From NCBI GenBank assembly GCA_903834135.1, contig CAILHZ010000025.1:1-64000 (forward strand): a stretch of 64,000 bases of DNA. The letters are read 5' to 3'. The notes under the pieces are model-generated. The model had not been told where the DNA came from. It was given only the letters and a program-made list of their open reading frames with translations, and searched no databases. Origin of the DNA: an uncultured Opitutia bacterium (lineage in GTDB: Bacteria > Verrucomicrobiota > Verrucomicrobiia > Opitutales > Opitutaceae). Position numbers and translations under genes: made by a program. This document shows, in pieces, positions 1 to 8,840 of this stretch; position 1 is the stretch's first letter, and each line of letters opens with the position of its first letter.

Positions 1-3000
1 AAGCTGCATGCTATTAAGCGTTGTGCCGTAGGTAATGGCAGAAGGTGTCGCCCAAGTGATAACTGGGCTTGCTTTATTTATTATGAAATTAGTTGTGAGG
101 GTCCCTGTATAATTAGAATCACTGACTGTTGCGACAACCGCATATGTACCAGCTAGTGTTGGTAGTGTCGCCGAGCCATTATATGTTACTGCAATGGATC
201 CGTAGTTAGCAGTTGCAGTGACTGATTCTGAGTTCCCTGTGTAAGTTTGTGTCGTATTACTTATTACAACTAATTCGCTGGCTTTATTAATTGTCAGTAA
301 AGCAAAAGCTGCGTAGTTGCTTGTAAAGTTTGCTGTATCAACAGGTGTGAATGAGACATTTAAGGTTTGGACACCTGCATTTAAAGTTGCTCCAAAATTG
401 GGAGTATAAATAAAACTGCCATTGAGTGTATTACCTGTGAAGCTAGCGCTGGCCATAAGTTGGGATGAATTAAGCGTTGTGCCGTAGGTAATGGCAGAAG
501 GTGTCGCCCATGTGATTACAGGAGTTGCTTGGCTAATTGTTAATGTAGCTGTAGCTGTACCTGTATAGTTACTATTGTTTGCAGTAGCACTAACAGCATA
601 ACTACCCGCTGCTTTTGGGACTGTGGCAGATCCGTTATAGGTAACAGAGATTGTACCATACGCTGCATTTGCACTTACAGGTAAAGAACTTCCGTTATAG
701 GTTTGAAGTGTATTTGTTAGATTAACTGTTTCGGTCGCCTTATTTACAATTAGTATAACATAAGCCGAATTATTTGTTGTGTAGTTGGCTGTATCCTGGG
801 GAGTAAATGCCGTATTTAGAGTTTGGCTTCCTGCATTGAGAGTTGAACCAAAATTAGGTGTATAAATAAAATTCCCACTAATAACGCTTACCGCATTGAG
901 CTGTGTGTTAGTAAGCGCTGTACCATAGGTAATGGGTGTGGGTGTACTCCAAGTTATTACGGGTGATTGCAGTACGTGTGTTATTACAATTGAAGCGTTG
1001 TTAGTCGTAAAAAGTGGAGGGCTTCCGCTGTCTGTGGCCGTGACTTGAAGGATATCACTTCCAGAGTAATTTATTATTCCTTGATAAGACAAGGACTGTA
1101 GACTGGTTTGAATTTGGCTTTGAGTGCCTGCTAAGGTAATAGTTGCAGTACCTACTGCACCTGCAGAAACTCCGACTCCGCTGGTCAAACTCAAATTCAG
1201 AATGCCGTGTGAGACTGAGAGTTGAGTAGATGCTAAATTGCTATCTTGGTCATTAACTGTAACTGCTGTACCACCAGTGAATGAAAGAATCGCATTCTGA
1301 TTTGTCGTGATACTTACAGGAGTAATAACTGTTGGTGGATGATTAACAGCGATAACAGAAAGTGAAACCGTTGCTGCTAAAGCCGAGTACTGAGTGCCGT
1401 CATAGGCAAGAAATGTAAAACTATCTGCTCCTAAATAATTTGTATTCGGAGTATATGTTGCATTCGGTGTGCTAAGGGAAACGCTGCCATGGGTAGGGTT
1501 TGTAGCAAGTGTAAACGTTAATGGATAACTTTGGGGATCTGTTCCAGTTAAGGTGATGACCTTTGGGTTATTTTCGTTGACTGTTACCATTGCAGGACTT
1601 GCGACAGGTGGCTGCGCAACGAATGTAACATTCAATGTAACGGCTGCAGCGTTTGAGGTTAAAGAGCCATCATTCGCCGTAAAATTAAAACTATCATTAC
1701 CTGAATAATTTACATTTGGCGTATAGGTTAAGTTCGGTGCACTACCTGAAATGATGCCGTGTACAGGAGAGCTAGCTACTGCAAAGCTTAGTGCATATCC
1801 TGCAATATCTGTACCCGCTAAGGTTACGCTCGCTGGATTATTTTCTAATGTTGTAACAGTTTGCGGCGTTGCGACAGGAGGGTAGTGAACAAACGTAACA
1901 GTGATTGCTACAGTACTTACCGCATTAAGTACAGGTGTGCCGCTATCTAAAGACGTAATTGTTAATGTATCGCCTCCTGAGTAGTTTAAATTTCCTGTAT
2001 AGGTGAGTGTAGCAAGAGCTAAATTAATTTGTGCCTGAGTTCCAGAAAGAGTCAGTGTTGAGCTTGCATTTGCGCCCGCTGAAATTGTAGCACCTCCTGA
2101 TGTTGAAACTGAAAGTGTACCGTTACTGACAACAAGTTGTACGGTTGCTAGATTGCTGTCTGGATCAATGACAGTAATTAAATTAGCAGCAATGAAGCTT
2201 AGGGTAGCATTTTCATTCACAGACTGCGCACTAGGAACTGTGTTCTGAGGTGGGTGATTAACAAAGGTAACATTAATATTAACCGTACTTGAGGTAATGA
2301 GTCCTCCGCTATCTGTTGATTTAAATGTTAACGTATCAGAACCCGAGTAATAGGATTTTGGGGTGTAGGTCAGCGTTGCTAGGGCAGCATTAATTTGTTT
2401 TTGGGTACCTGAAAGAGTAAAGCTCGTGGATGCATTCGCGCCCGCTGAAATTGTAGCACCTCCTGAAGTACTTACGTTCACAGTGCCGTGAACTACGGTG
2501 ATCTGAGTACTCGATAAATTGTTGTTCACGTCATTGACTAATAGGGTGGAGGCACCCGTAAAAGATAGCGTTGTATTTTCTTGTATCGTTTGCACACCGC
2601 TAGGTGCAGTATTTGCAGGTGCTACGTTGCTGGCTGTGTCTGTTGCTACTGTAATTGATACTGTGGCAGAATTGGCCGAATAACTCGTTCCGTTGTACGC
2701 TTTGAAGGTAAAACTATCTGCACCCAAATAATTTAAATTCGGAGTATATGTGGCATTAGGTGTTGTGAAACTTAGTGTCCCATTTGTTGTCGTAGTAGTG
2801 ATACTAAACGTTAAGGCTTTTCCTGCAGGGTCACTGCCCGACAAAGTAATTATAGCTGGAGTACCTAAGAATGTTGTAACGGACTGAGGAGTTGCTGTGG
2901 GTGGAAAGTTTACTGCACTTATAGATACTATTTTTTTCGCCGCATTGCTCGAATATGTTCCGTCATTTGCAACAAAGCTAATAGTTCGATTTGCGGTGTT

Positions 3001-4836
3001 AGGGGTATAGGAGGTATCTACGTAAGTTACTGAGCGTAGTGCATTTTGCCATTGATTGAGAGTCGCTGTGCTTCCTGATGATGCTAAAGTGAGTGCTCCA
3101 CTTAACGTATTATAGCTTCCAGAGACATTTCCCATCGTTGAGTTATTACTCGTGAAGGCTAGTGTGTCTTGGCCTGGATTAAAATTTGCTGTTATCGAAA
3201 TTGAACTTGAGGCAAGTGTTGTATTGTCGACATCCGTAACAGTCACACTCGGATCGATTGCTATTGCAGTAAGCTCGTTTGATGAGGTAATTCCGTTTGA
3301 GGTTGTTACAACCGGAGGATAATCAATGGCTGCTACATTCAGGGATACTAGTGCTGCGGTCGATGAAACTGCATTTGCAGTAGTTATGAACGTGAAACTA
3401 TCATTACCATGAAAGAGTGCGTTTGGTGTATATGTGACAGCCGGGGGAGATCCTGATAGTACACCTGAAGTAGGAGGGCTTGAAATGCGGTAGCTTAAAG
3501 GGAGGCCGGATGATACGTAGCCTGTTAACGTAATCTGTGCAAAAGAACCTTCGGTTACATTGACTGCTTGGGGGTATGCAAGAGGTGGAGTAGCCCCAAT
3601 ATTAAATCCATCTGTATTACTGTAGGTGAGTGTATAATCCGAATTTAAGACATATGCATCCGTGAGTGCTGCAGTTGCATTATTTCCGAACGGCACTGTC
3701 ATAATGAAATTCACTGTACCTGCGTTCATATCACCCGCCGCTATTTTCGCACCAGCTGCTGAATCTATGTTAGGTGTTGATACACCTAGAGGAAGGAATC
3801 GAGCGGTATCTCCTGTATTCCACTGAAGATTCGCAATACCACTTGTGGATCCAAAAATATTCACTAGCGCTTTATTAATTTGGGATAATAAGGCTCCGAA
3901 ACTTATAAACTTATTCGTCGCATTTCTCTGATCTACATAAACTAGAGATGTGGAATTTTGGGTATTTATTGTTGAGATTGAAAAATTATTAGGTGTTGTT
4001 CCTACCCATCCATTAGGGCCCAGATATTGAGTATTCCCAGTAATGCTTGCATCTGAACCGTTTCCTGTAGCTCTCCCAGTATACAAAAGGTTAGGTCCTT
4101 GGTTTACTGCTCCTACTACTGCTGGGTAGGTTTTTGGAGCAGCTGTGATAAAAACAGATGCACCTGTAGTTGAATTGTAATTTATACCGAGCCAGAAATC
4201 TATGGATGCAACACCCACAGTATTTGTACTAGGATTTGCTGCATTATCACCACGTTTTGTTAGATCAATACCTACGATATAATAACCATTGGATACTGTT
4301 TGTGTTCCACTGCGAAAAGAGACCCCTGCAGTATTCGCAGTAGCAGTTGTATTTGCGGTAGTGAGATTTCCTCCAGCAAGCCAAAAGTCAGGAGCGCTAT
4401 AAATACTTCCAACATTTGCGGCTAAATAAGTTACTCCACTAAAATTAGCTGTTACACCTGAAATTGAAGTGATTGTAGTACTAGCAGCTGTTACGTTATT
4501 ATAGTCATTATTTGCAGTTGCAGTAATTCCAAGGGTTGGTGCAGTTCCTCCTGCTGGATCATTCATATACCACGTATTGTAGGTAGTTGTAATAACTCCC
4601 TTAGAGTCAGTGGTCTGACTTTTTGTTGTCGTTGCCTTAGCTCCTATCATTGAGCTTTGGCTTTCGTTAACTAAAGTTTGAGCGCTGAGTGGCTCGCAAA
4701 AATACAGTCCTAGGGCGGCTGTTAAAAGTCCGACAGTAAGCGCGATTCGCGCTTGTGTATTGTTAGCTTCAATCTCGGGTGAGAGTACTTCCAGGGTTTT
4801 GTTTCTCTTTGTTTCTTCATAACTATTTCTATCCAC
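1..4836 (-). CDS. Giant secreted repeat protein, bacterial Ig/cadherin-like and MBG/YDG repeats (3' end cut by window edge)
   Basis: Absent from the ORF track, but the minus strand is open from a GTG at 4836 to base 1 (1612 codons, no stop). The GTG follows a strong Shine-Dalgarno, AGGTGAGGA. A charged stretch of about 30 residues precedes a signal-like segment (ALTVGLLTAALGLYF, then LSAQ), so the protein is probably exported. Residues to about 420 form an N-terminal region I cannot assign. From there to about residue 1280 come repeats of roughly 80-120 residues of two kinds: Big_9/cadherin-like (motifs such as YTPNxNYxGxDSFTF) and longer VCBS-like units with GGATISAGAN. After that come MBG/YDG-type repeats with ITWATPSAITYGT and SNYTGT. 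Such proteins are usually surface adhesins or matrix components; the role here is inferred. It is monocistronic relative to pdh. The C-terminus and any sorting signal lie outside the window. Confidence 0.85.
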   Translation of the reverse strand, partial: MDRNSYEETKRNKTLEVLSPEIEANNTQARIALTVGLLTAALGLYFCEPLSAQTLVNESQSSMIGAKATTTKSQTTDSKGVITTTYNTWYMNDPAGGTAPTLGITATANNDYNNVTAASTTITSISGVTANFSGVTYLAANVGSIYSAPDFWLAGGNLTTANTTATANTAGVSFRSGTQTVSNGYYIVGIDLTKRGDNAANPSTNTVGVASIDFWLGINYNSTTGASVFITAAPKTYPAVVGAVNQGPNLLYTGRATGNGSDASITGNTQYLGPNGWVGTTPNNFSISTINTQNSTSLVYVDQRNATNKFISFGALLSQINKALVNIFGSTSGIANLQWNTGDTARFLPLGVSTPNIDSAAGAKIAAGDMNAGTVNFIMTVPFGNNATAALTDAYVLNSDYTLTYSNTDGFNIGATPPLAYPQAVNVTEGSFAQITLTGYVSSGLPLSYRISSPPTSGVLSGSPPAVTYTPNALFHGNDSFTFITTANAVSSTAALVSLNVAAIDYPPVVTTSNGITSSNELTAIAIDPSVTVTDVDNTTLASSSISITANFNPGQDTLAFTSNNSTMGNVSGSYNTLSGALTLASSGSTATLNQWQNALRSVTYVDTSYTPNTANRTISFVANDGTYSSNAAKKIVSISAVNFPPTATPQSVTTFLGTPAIITLSGSDPAGKALTFSITTTTTNGTLSFTTPNATYTPNLNYLGADSFTFKAYNGTSYSANSATVSITVATDTASNVAPANTAPSGVQTIQENTTLSFTGASTLLVNDVNNNLSSTQITVVHGTVNVSTSGGATISAGANASTSFTLSGTQKQINAALATLTYTPKSYYSGSDTLTFKSTDSGGLITSSTVNINVTFVNHPPQNTVPSAQSVNENATLSFIAANLITVIDPDSNLATVQLVVSNGTLSVSTSGGATISAGANASSTLTLSGTQAQINLALATLTYTGNLNYSGGDTLTITSLDSGTPVLNAVSTVAITVTFVHYPPVATPQTVTTLENNPASVTLAGTDIAGYALSFAVASSPVHGIISGSAPNLTYTPNVNYSGNDSFNFTANDGSLTSNAAAVTLNVTFVAQPPVASPAMVTVNENNPKVITLTGTDPQSYPLTFTLATNPTHGSVSLSTPNATYTPNTNYLGADSFTFLAYDGTQYSALAATVSLSVIAVNHPPTVITPVSITTNQNAILSFTGGTAVTVNDQDSNLASTQLSVSHGILNLSLTSGVGVSAGAVGTATITLAGTQSQIQTSLQSLSYQGIINYSGSDILQVTATDSGSPPLFTTNNASIVITHVLQSPVITWSTPTPITYGTALTNTQLNAVSVISGNFIYTPNFGSTLNAGSQTLNTAFTPQDTANYTTNNSAYVILIVNKATETVNLTNTLQTYNGSSLPVSANAAYGTISVTYNGSATVPKAAGSYAVSATANNSNYTGTATATLTISQATPVITWATPSAITYGTTLNSSQLMASASFTGNTLNGSFIYTPNFGATLNAGVQTLNVSFTPVDTANFTSNYAAFALLTINKASELVVISNTTQTYTGNSESVTATANYGSIAVTYNGSATLPTLAGTYAVVATVSDSNYTGTLTTNFIINKASPVITWATPSAITYGTTLNSMQL
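13..54. repeat. 42-bp exact direct repeat, copy 1 (copy 2 at 469-510)
   Basis: Bases 13-54 are identical to 469-510, a spacing of 456 bp (152 codons, in frame). The segment encodes the start of the MBG/YDG-type repeat (TWATPSAITYGTTLN) of the giant protein. A third, diverged copy lies around 912-950. Confidence 0.9.
469..510. repeat. 42-bp exact direct repeat, copy 2
   Basis: Second copy of the segment at 13-54. The in-frame spacing means recombination between copies would delete or add one whole 152-residue unit without a frameshift. Confidence 0.9.
2072..2100. repeat. 29-bp exact direct repeat, copy 1 (copy 2 at 2438-2466)
   Basis: Bases 2072-2100 match 2438-2466 exactly; the period is 366 bp (122 codons). 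The segment encodes the SGGATISAG motif of the VCBS-like repeats in the giant protein. Confidence 0.85.
2438..2466. repeat. 29-bp exact direct repeat, copy 2
   Basis: Second copy of the segment at 2072-2100, in the preceding repeat unit of the same reading frame. Confidence 0.85.
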
Positions 4837-4844
4837 AATAAAAT

Positions 4845-4865
4845 CCTCACCTCTTAGGGGTGAGG
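4845..4865 (-). promoter_or_regulatory. Hairpin sequestering the Shine-Dalgarno of the giant repeat protein
   Basis: On the minus strand the leader reads CCTCACC-CCTAAGA-GGTGAGG. This is a perfect 7-bp stem with a 7-nt loop, and its 3' arm is the Shine-Dalgarno (GGTGAGGA) for the GTG at 4836. When folded, the ribosome site would be paired. The pairing is seen in the sequence; a regulatory effect (temperature, protein or small-RNA control) is inference. Confidence 0.55.
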
Positions 4866-4954
4866 GTAAATGTGTTTTGCGTGACTGAAACCAATTTAAC
4901 AAAATCTTTAGATAAATTTATTAACTTTTATTATTTATAAGTTAATTGAATACA

Positions 4955-4978
4955 AGATTATACTATTTCGTATAATCT
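4955..4978. promoter_or_regulatory. Perfect 9-bp inverted repeat, possible operator/promoter of the giant protein
   Basis: AGATTATAC-N6-GTATAATCT is a perfect dyad about 120-140 bp upstream of the GTG at 4836. Each arm contains TATAAT on one strand, so a -10 element may lie inside the dyad. I found no good -35 at normal spacing. It could be an operator or a cruciform-prone AT-rich dyad. Confidence 0.35.
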
Positions 4979-5115
4979 AATACTACAATATGGCATAAAA
5001 AATTTCTTAAATCGTTGTATAAGTAGTTATTATAGCAATAGATGCCAATGTGCTCTGCTTTCAAAATGTCTAGTAATGTTCCTAATCCTTGGTCCTAAGC
5101 TAGGAGTAAAAGGAC

Positions 5116-5155
5116 AATAAAAAACCTAAGTAGCTATTAATAGCATACTTAGGTT
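5116..5155 (-). terminator. Rho-independent terminator of the pdh operon
   Basis: On the minus strand, 25 bases beyond the pdhC stop, AACCTAAGTA pairs perfectly with TACTTAGGTT. The loop contains the self-complementary GCTATTAATAGC, and the stem is followed by TTTTATT. This is a textbook intrinsic terminator oriented for pdhA-pdhB-pdhC. Confidence 0.85.
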
Positions 5156-5179
5156 ATATTTACCTGGAGACTTAAATCC

Positions 5180-6457
5180 TTAAATAAGCAGTAGAGCTGG
5201 CTTTTCTATTAGCTCTTTAAGAGCCGTTAAGAAGGTTGCCCCTATAGCACCATCCAAGACACGGTGGTCACAGGAGATGGTAAGAGACATGCGCTGACCA
5301 ATTACGATTTGATCATTTACTACAACCGCTTTTTTGACGGTAGCCCCAACAGCTAAGATCGCTGCGTTAGGTTGATTGATAATCGCACTAAAGCGGTTAA
5401 TTCCCATCATACCCATATTGGAAACACAGAATGTACCACCTGTATATTGAGCAGGTTGTAATTTCTTATCGCGAGCAAGTTTAGCTAAACTCTTTGCTTC
5501 AGTACTAATCGCAAAAAGTGATTTACCTGACGTGTCACGTACAACCGGTGTGATAAGACCGTCTTCAATTGCTACAGCAAAGGATACATTTACTGCACCA
5601 TGAACGCGGATTGAACCTTGGCCTGCTGCATCTACTTCGTAGGAAGCATTGACCATAGGAACTTTGCGTAGTGCATTGCCACATGCTTTAAGAATAAAGT
5701 CGTTAACCGAAAGTTTAACACCTTCTTTTTCTAAAGCAGAATTGAGCTGACTTCTGAGTTCCATCAGTGGACCTGCGTCAGCTTCAACTTCAAGATAGAT
5801 ATGAGGAGCTTGGACTTTGGATTCCTGAGTTCTGCGAGCAATGGTTGCGCGCATATTAGTTAAGGCGATGACCTTATCTTCTACAGGGCCTGATGTAGCA
5901 AAGAAGCTCGAGGCTTTATTAAGTGAGCTTGCACTTGCTCCACCACTTTTTTGAGCAGCAAGAATATCAGCGCGTACAATTCGACCACCAGGACCACTTG
6001 AAGCAACACGTGTTGCGTCTACACCGAGTTCTGCAGCAAGCTTCTTAGCTAGTGGAGAAATCTTTAAGCGTCCCTGATGCAGTACAGGAGCTTGGACAGG
6101 TGCTGGTGCAGCTGGTGCAACTTTTGGAGCAGGTGCAGAAACTGCAGGAGCTGCAGCTGCGGGTGCTGCTTTAGCAGCAGTGGGTGCTGGAGTTCCTGCA
6201 GGTGCTTCAACTACTTCACCAGCTTTACCTACAGCACATAAAGGAGCGCCTACAGCGACCTGAGAGCCAGCTGGAGCAAATAATTTCAAGAGTGTTCCAT
6301 CAAAGAAACTCTCGAGTTCCATTGTGGCTTTGTCAGTTTCAACTTCAGCAAGCATGTCACCAGATTTGACGACATCGCCTTCTTTTTTAAGCCACTTGAT
6401 CAGCGTACCCACGGTCATCGTGTCGCTGAGTTTGGGCATATCAATTATGTTGGCCAT
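5180..6457 (-). CDS. pdhC: Pyruvate dehydrogenase complex E2, dihydrolipoamide acetyltransferase
   Basis: E2 core of the pyruvate dehydrogenase complex; it transfers the acetyl group from lipoyl-lysine to CoA. One N-terminal lipoyl domain (about 1-75) carries the ETDKATME lipoylation site at K43. An Ala/Pro-rich linker follows, then a peripheral subunit-binding domain (about 131-168, ISPLAKKLAAELGVD), and a catalytic domain ending with the HRVLDG active-site motif (H398). Its 425 residues are usual for a single-lipoyl E2. It is the last gene of pdhA-pdhB-pdhC, 5 bp after pdhB, without a clear Shine-Dalgarno. No E3 (lpd) gene lies in the operon, so E3 must be encoded elsewhere. The E1 alpha/beta neighbours and C-terminal motifs favour the pyruvate complex; a branched-chain 2-oxoacid complex cannot be fully excluded. 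Confidence 0.93.
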   Translation of the reverse strand: MANIIDMPKLSDTMTVGTLIKWLKKEGDVVKSGDMLAEVETDKATMELESFFDGTLLKLFAPAGSQVAVGAPLCAVGKAGEVVEAPAGTPAPTAAKAAPAAAAPAVSAPAPKVAPAAPAPVQAPVLHQGRLKISPLAKKLAAELGVDATRVASSGPGGRIVRADILAAQKSGGASASSLNKASSFFATSGPVEDKVIALTNMRATIARRTQESKVQAPHIYLEVEADAGPLMELRSQLNSALEKEGVKLSVNDFILKACGNALRKVPMVNASYEVDAAGQGSIRVHGAVNVSFAVAIEDGLITPVVRDTSGKSLFAISTEAKSLAKLARDKKLQPAQYTGGTFCVSNMGMMGINRFSAIINQPNAAILAVGATVKKAVVVNDQIVIGQRMSLTISCDHRVLDGAIGATFLTALKELIEKPALLLI

Positions 6458-6462
6458 GGCGA

Positions 6463-7440
6463 TTAGCGGAGAAGTTCGATTACTGCTTTAAGAATGCGCT
6501 GAGGATTTGGAAGCTGTTCAGCTTCCATTGGAGGACTATAGATTGCAGGAGCATCAATTGCGGATAAGCGCTTAATTGGAGCATCTAAATCATCAAATGC
6601 TTTTTCTTGAATCATGTAAGCGATCTGAGCATCTACGCCGCAAAATGGCTTATTTTCTTCAACGAGTAAAACCCGGTGTGTTTTACGTACGGATTCTAAA
6701 ATCGTTTCTTCATCTAAAGGTCGGATTGTGCGTAGATCTACGACCTCAACTGAAATATCATGTTCGCGTTCGAGTTGCTGCGCAGCAGCAAGAGCACTGA
6801 TCACAGCGCGGCCGTGAGCCACAATTGTAAGATCTGTACCCACACGCTTTACATCAGCTTTACCCAGTGGAATTAAATATTCTTCCTCAGGTACTTCCCA
6901 TTTATCACCGTAAAGAATCGTATTTTCCATGAACATGACTGGGTCATTATCACGGATTGCTGATTTCAAAAGTCCCTTTGCGTCATAGGCCGTTGCAGGG
7001 CAAACGACTTTAACACCAGGATGGTTTGCGCACACATTTTCTGGAGTGTGAGAGTGGGTTGCACCTACGTTAGTGCCACCATTTGCAGGTCCACGAATAA
7101 CAATTGGGCAATTAATTAAACCGCCAGACATGTAGCGAACATTCGCAGCGTTATTTAAAATTTGATCGAATGCTACAGAGTAAAACGACCAGAACATCAG
7201 TTCGATAACCGGTCTTACGCCAAGCATTGAAGCACCGATTCCCATGCCAATGAAGCCTGCTTCACTGATTGGTGTATCAACGATACGATTTGGCCCAAAT
7301 TTTTCGAGCAGGCCTTCTGTGACCTTGTAGGCTCCGTTAAATTGAGCAACTTCTTCACCCATAACGACCACATTTGGATCGCGGGCAAGTTCCTCAGCTA
7401 AAGCGTGGCGAATGGCTTCGCGGTAAGTGATTAGAGGCAT
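6463..7440 (-). CDS. pdhB: Pyruvate dehydrogenase E1 component, beta subunit
   Basis: Beta subunit of the heterotetrameric thiamine-diphosphate E1, which decarboxylates pyruvate and reductively acetylates E2. The 325-residue protein starts MPLITYREAIRHALAEE and shows family segments GEEVAQFNGAYKVTEGL, DTPISEAGFIGMGIGAS and the C-terminal transketolase-like half with VEVVDLRTIRPLDEETI. Length and architecture are standard. It lies between pdhA (22 bp) and pdhC (5 bp) in one operon; no Shine-Dalgarno is evident, so coupled or leaderless-style initiation is likely. Confidence 0.94.
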   Translation of the reverse strand: MPLITYREAIRHALAEELARDPNVVVMGEEVAQFNGAYKVTEGLLEKFGPNRIVDTPISEAGFIGMGIGASMLGVRPVIELMFWSFYSVAFDQILNNAANVRYMSGGLINCPIVIRGPANGGTNVGATHSHTPENVCANHPGVKVVCPATAYDAKGLLKSAIRDNDPVMFMENTILYGDKWEVPEEEYLIPLGKADVKRVGTDLTIVAHGRAVISALAAAQQLEREHDISVEVVDLRTIRPLDEETILESVRKTHRVLLVEENKPFCGVDAQIAYMIQEKAFDDLDAPIKRLSAIDAPAIYSPPMEAEQLPNPQRILKAVIELLR

Positions 7441-7462
7441 CGTAAAAAGTAGTTTAAATTAA

Positions 7463-8551
7463 TTATTCAAAGAAGATGCGGCCTTGTGAGGTCTTATGCT
7501 CAGGATGATCTTCTTCCCAGTAAACGTTCTTAGTAATATCTTCTACGGTTGGGTAGGGACTTACTTCAGCGAAGTCTGCTGATGCGTCTGCTTCAGCACG
7601 TGCTTCAGTATCAATTCTCTCAGCTAGTACGTCCGTTAGAACGCCTTCATCTTGCAGAATTTTTTGGAAGACATGAATTGGATCCTTTGTCTTACGGTAC
7701 TCTTCAATTTCAGCTTTACTGCGGTAAGTATTATCTGGGTCAGCAACGGAGTGACCACGGTAGCGGTAGGTTTTAATTTCTACTACCGATGGTTTGCACT
7801 GCTCGCGTGCTAAATTAAGCAAGCGGTCCATTGTCTCACGCACTTCGTAAATATTGCTACCATCGCATTCAGCCCAATTCATATTATAGCCTTCAGCTCG
7901 TTTTGCTAGTGAGCCAGCAGATGAGCGTGACTGGCTAGTACCCATGGAGTAACCGTTATTTTCGATTACATAAATGACGGGTAGATTCCATAGCGCTGCT
8001 AAATTGTAGGCTTCGTGAACAGCACCTTGATTAACTGCGCCGTCACCCATGAATGCCATAGCAGCACCCTTTAGGCCTTTGTATTTTACTCCGTAAGCTA
8101 GCCCTGCACCGAGTGGAATTTGTCCACCTACAATGCCGTGACCTCCCCAGTAATTACGTGACGGATCAAAGAAATGCATCGAGCCACCTTTGCCTTTAGA
8201 GCAACCCGTTACTTTGCCGTAAAGTTCTGCCATGAGTGGATTCATTTCCATGCCTACGCCAATTGCGTGACCGTGATCACGGTAAGCAGTAATGATGTGA
8301 TCGTTCTTCCCCATCAGTGAGCAGCAGCCAATCGCTACAGCTTCTTGACCGATGTAGAGATGTAAAAAGCCACCAATTTTCTTAGCTTGGTAAGCACGTA
8401 AGCTACGTTCTTCAAAACGGCGTACACGAATCATCGTGCGGTAGAGGCCAATTTTTTGTTCATCAGAAAGCCCTGCGTTAATAGGTGCTTTACTGAAGTC
8501 TGTGCCTGAGGTGTCTTTTTTATCAGCGGTTGCGCTTTGTTTTTTGCTCAC
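7463..8551 (-). CDS. pdhA: Pyruvate dehydrogenase E1 component, alpha subunit
   Basis: Alpha subunit of E1. It binds thiamine diphosphate through the GDGAVNQGAVHEAYNLAALW...ENN motif; GQEAVAIG and HRGH-like YRGHSVADPD segments are also typical. The track start is a GTG (MSKKQ...). The first 30 residues are polar and look like a non-conserved tail; homology begins near LYRTMIRVRRFEE, but no closer in-frame ATG suits the full domain. First gene of the pdh operon; the roughly 290 bp upstream would hold its promoter, but I cannot pick one with confidence. Confidence 0.94.
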   Translation of the reverse strand: MSKKQSATADKKDTSGTDFSKAPINAGLSDEQKIGLYRTMIRVRRFEERSLRAYQAKKIGGFLHLYIGQEAVAIGCCSLMGKNDHIITAYRDHGHAIGVGMEMNPLMAELYGKVTGCSKGKGGSMHFFDPSRNYWGGHGIVGGQIPLGAGLAYGVKYKGLKGAAMAFMGDGAVNQGAVHEAYNLAALWNLPVIYVIENNGYSMGTSQSRSSAGSLAKRAEGYNMNWAECDGSNIYEVRETMDRLLNLAREQCKPSVVEIKTYRYRGHSVADPDNTYRSKAEIEEYRKTKDPIHVFQKILQDEGVLTDVLAERIDTEARAEADASADFAEVSPYPTVEDITKNVYWEEDHPEHKTSQGRIFFE

Positions 8552-8840
8552 GGTAGAAAAGGTGCGGTATATGAAAAAGGTTTAATAAATTGGGCTCAGA
8601 CATGACTATTAAGGTCTGATGACCTAGATAGCCAATTCAACGCATGACTTTTGGCCATAATGGGGGGAAATCAAGCGTCTTTGCACCTAAGTACTTGAAC
8701 GATAAGCAAGTCTAACACCCCTGGAGTGTATTTTGCTGAGTATTAATGTCCGTTTTTCGTGTATTGACTTAGCTAAAATTGATATAAACTACTGATATAA
8801 AGTTACTTATATAAATTTAGACCCAAGATGATCGTACTTT
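8552..8840. other. Intergenic region upstream of pdhA
   Basis: About 290 bp between opcA and pdhA. It contains three ATATAAA elements at 8782-8788, 8795-8801 and 8809-8815 (13-14 bp spacing) and a short AGGTC-TGAT-GACCT dyad. The pdh promoter should be here on the minus strand, but no convincing -35/-10 pair is visible. No RNA gene seen. Confidence 0.5.

Larger units (their letters stand above)
4837..5179. other. Intergenic region between the giant repeat protein and pdhC
   Basis: About 340 bp of AT-rich sequence. It holds the SD hairpin and the 9-bp dyad near the giant gene, a small TCCTA-AGC-TAGGA dyad at 5093-5105, and the terminator of the pdh operon at the other end. I see no credible ORF or tRNA. 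Confidence 0.7.

Noticed and set aside
1-4836. Possible CRISPR or satellite array from the periodic repeats
   Set aside because: Repeats are in a continuous reading frame with protein-level periodicity and long periods, which explains them as coding repeats.
6184-6369. Plus-strand ORF inside pdhC in the track
   Set aside because: It is the reverse-frame shadow of the Ala/Pro-rich linker and lipoyl domain of E2; repetitive Leu/Gln composition, no start signal.
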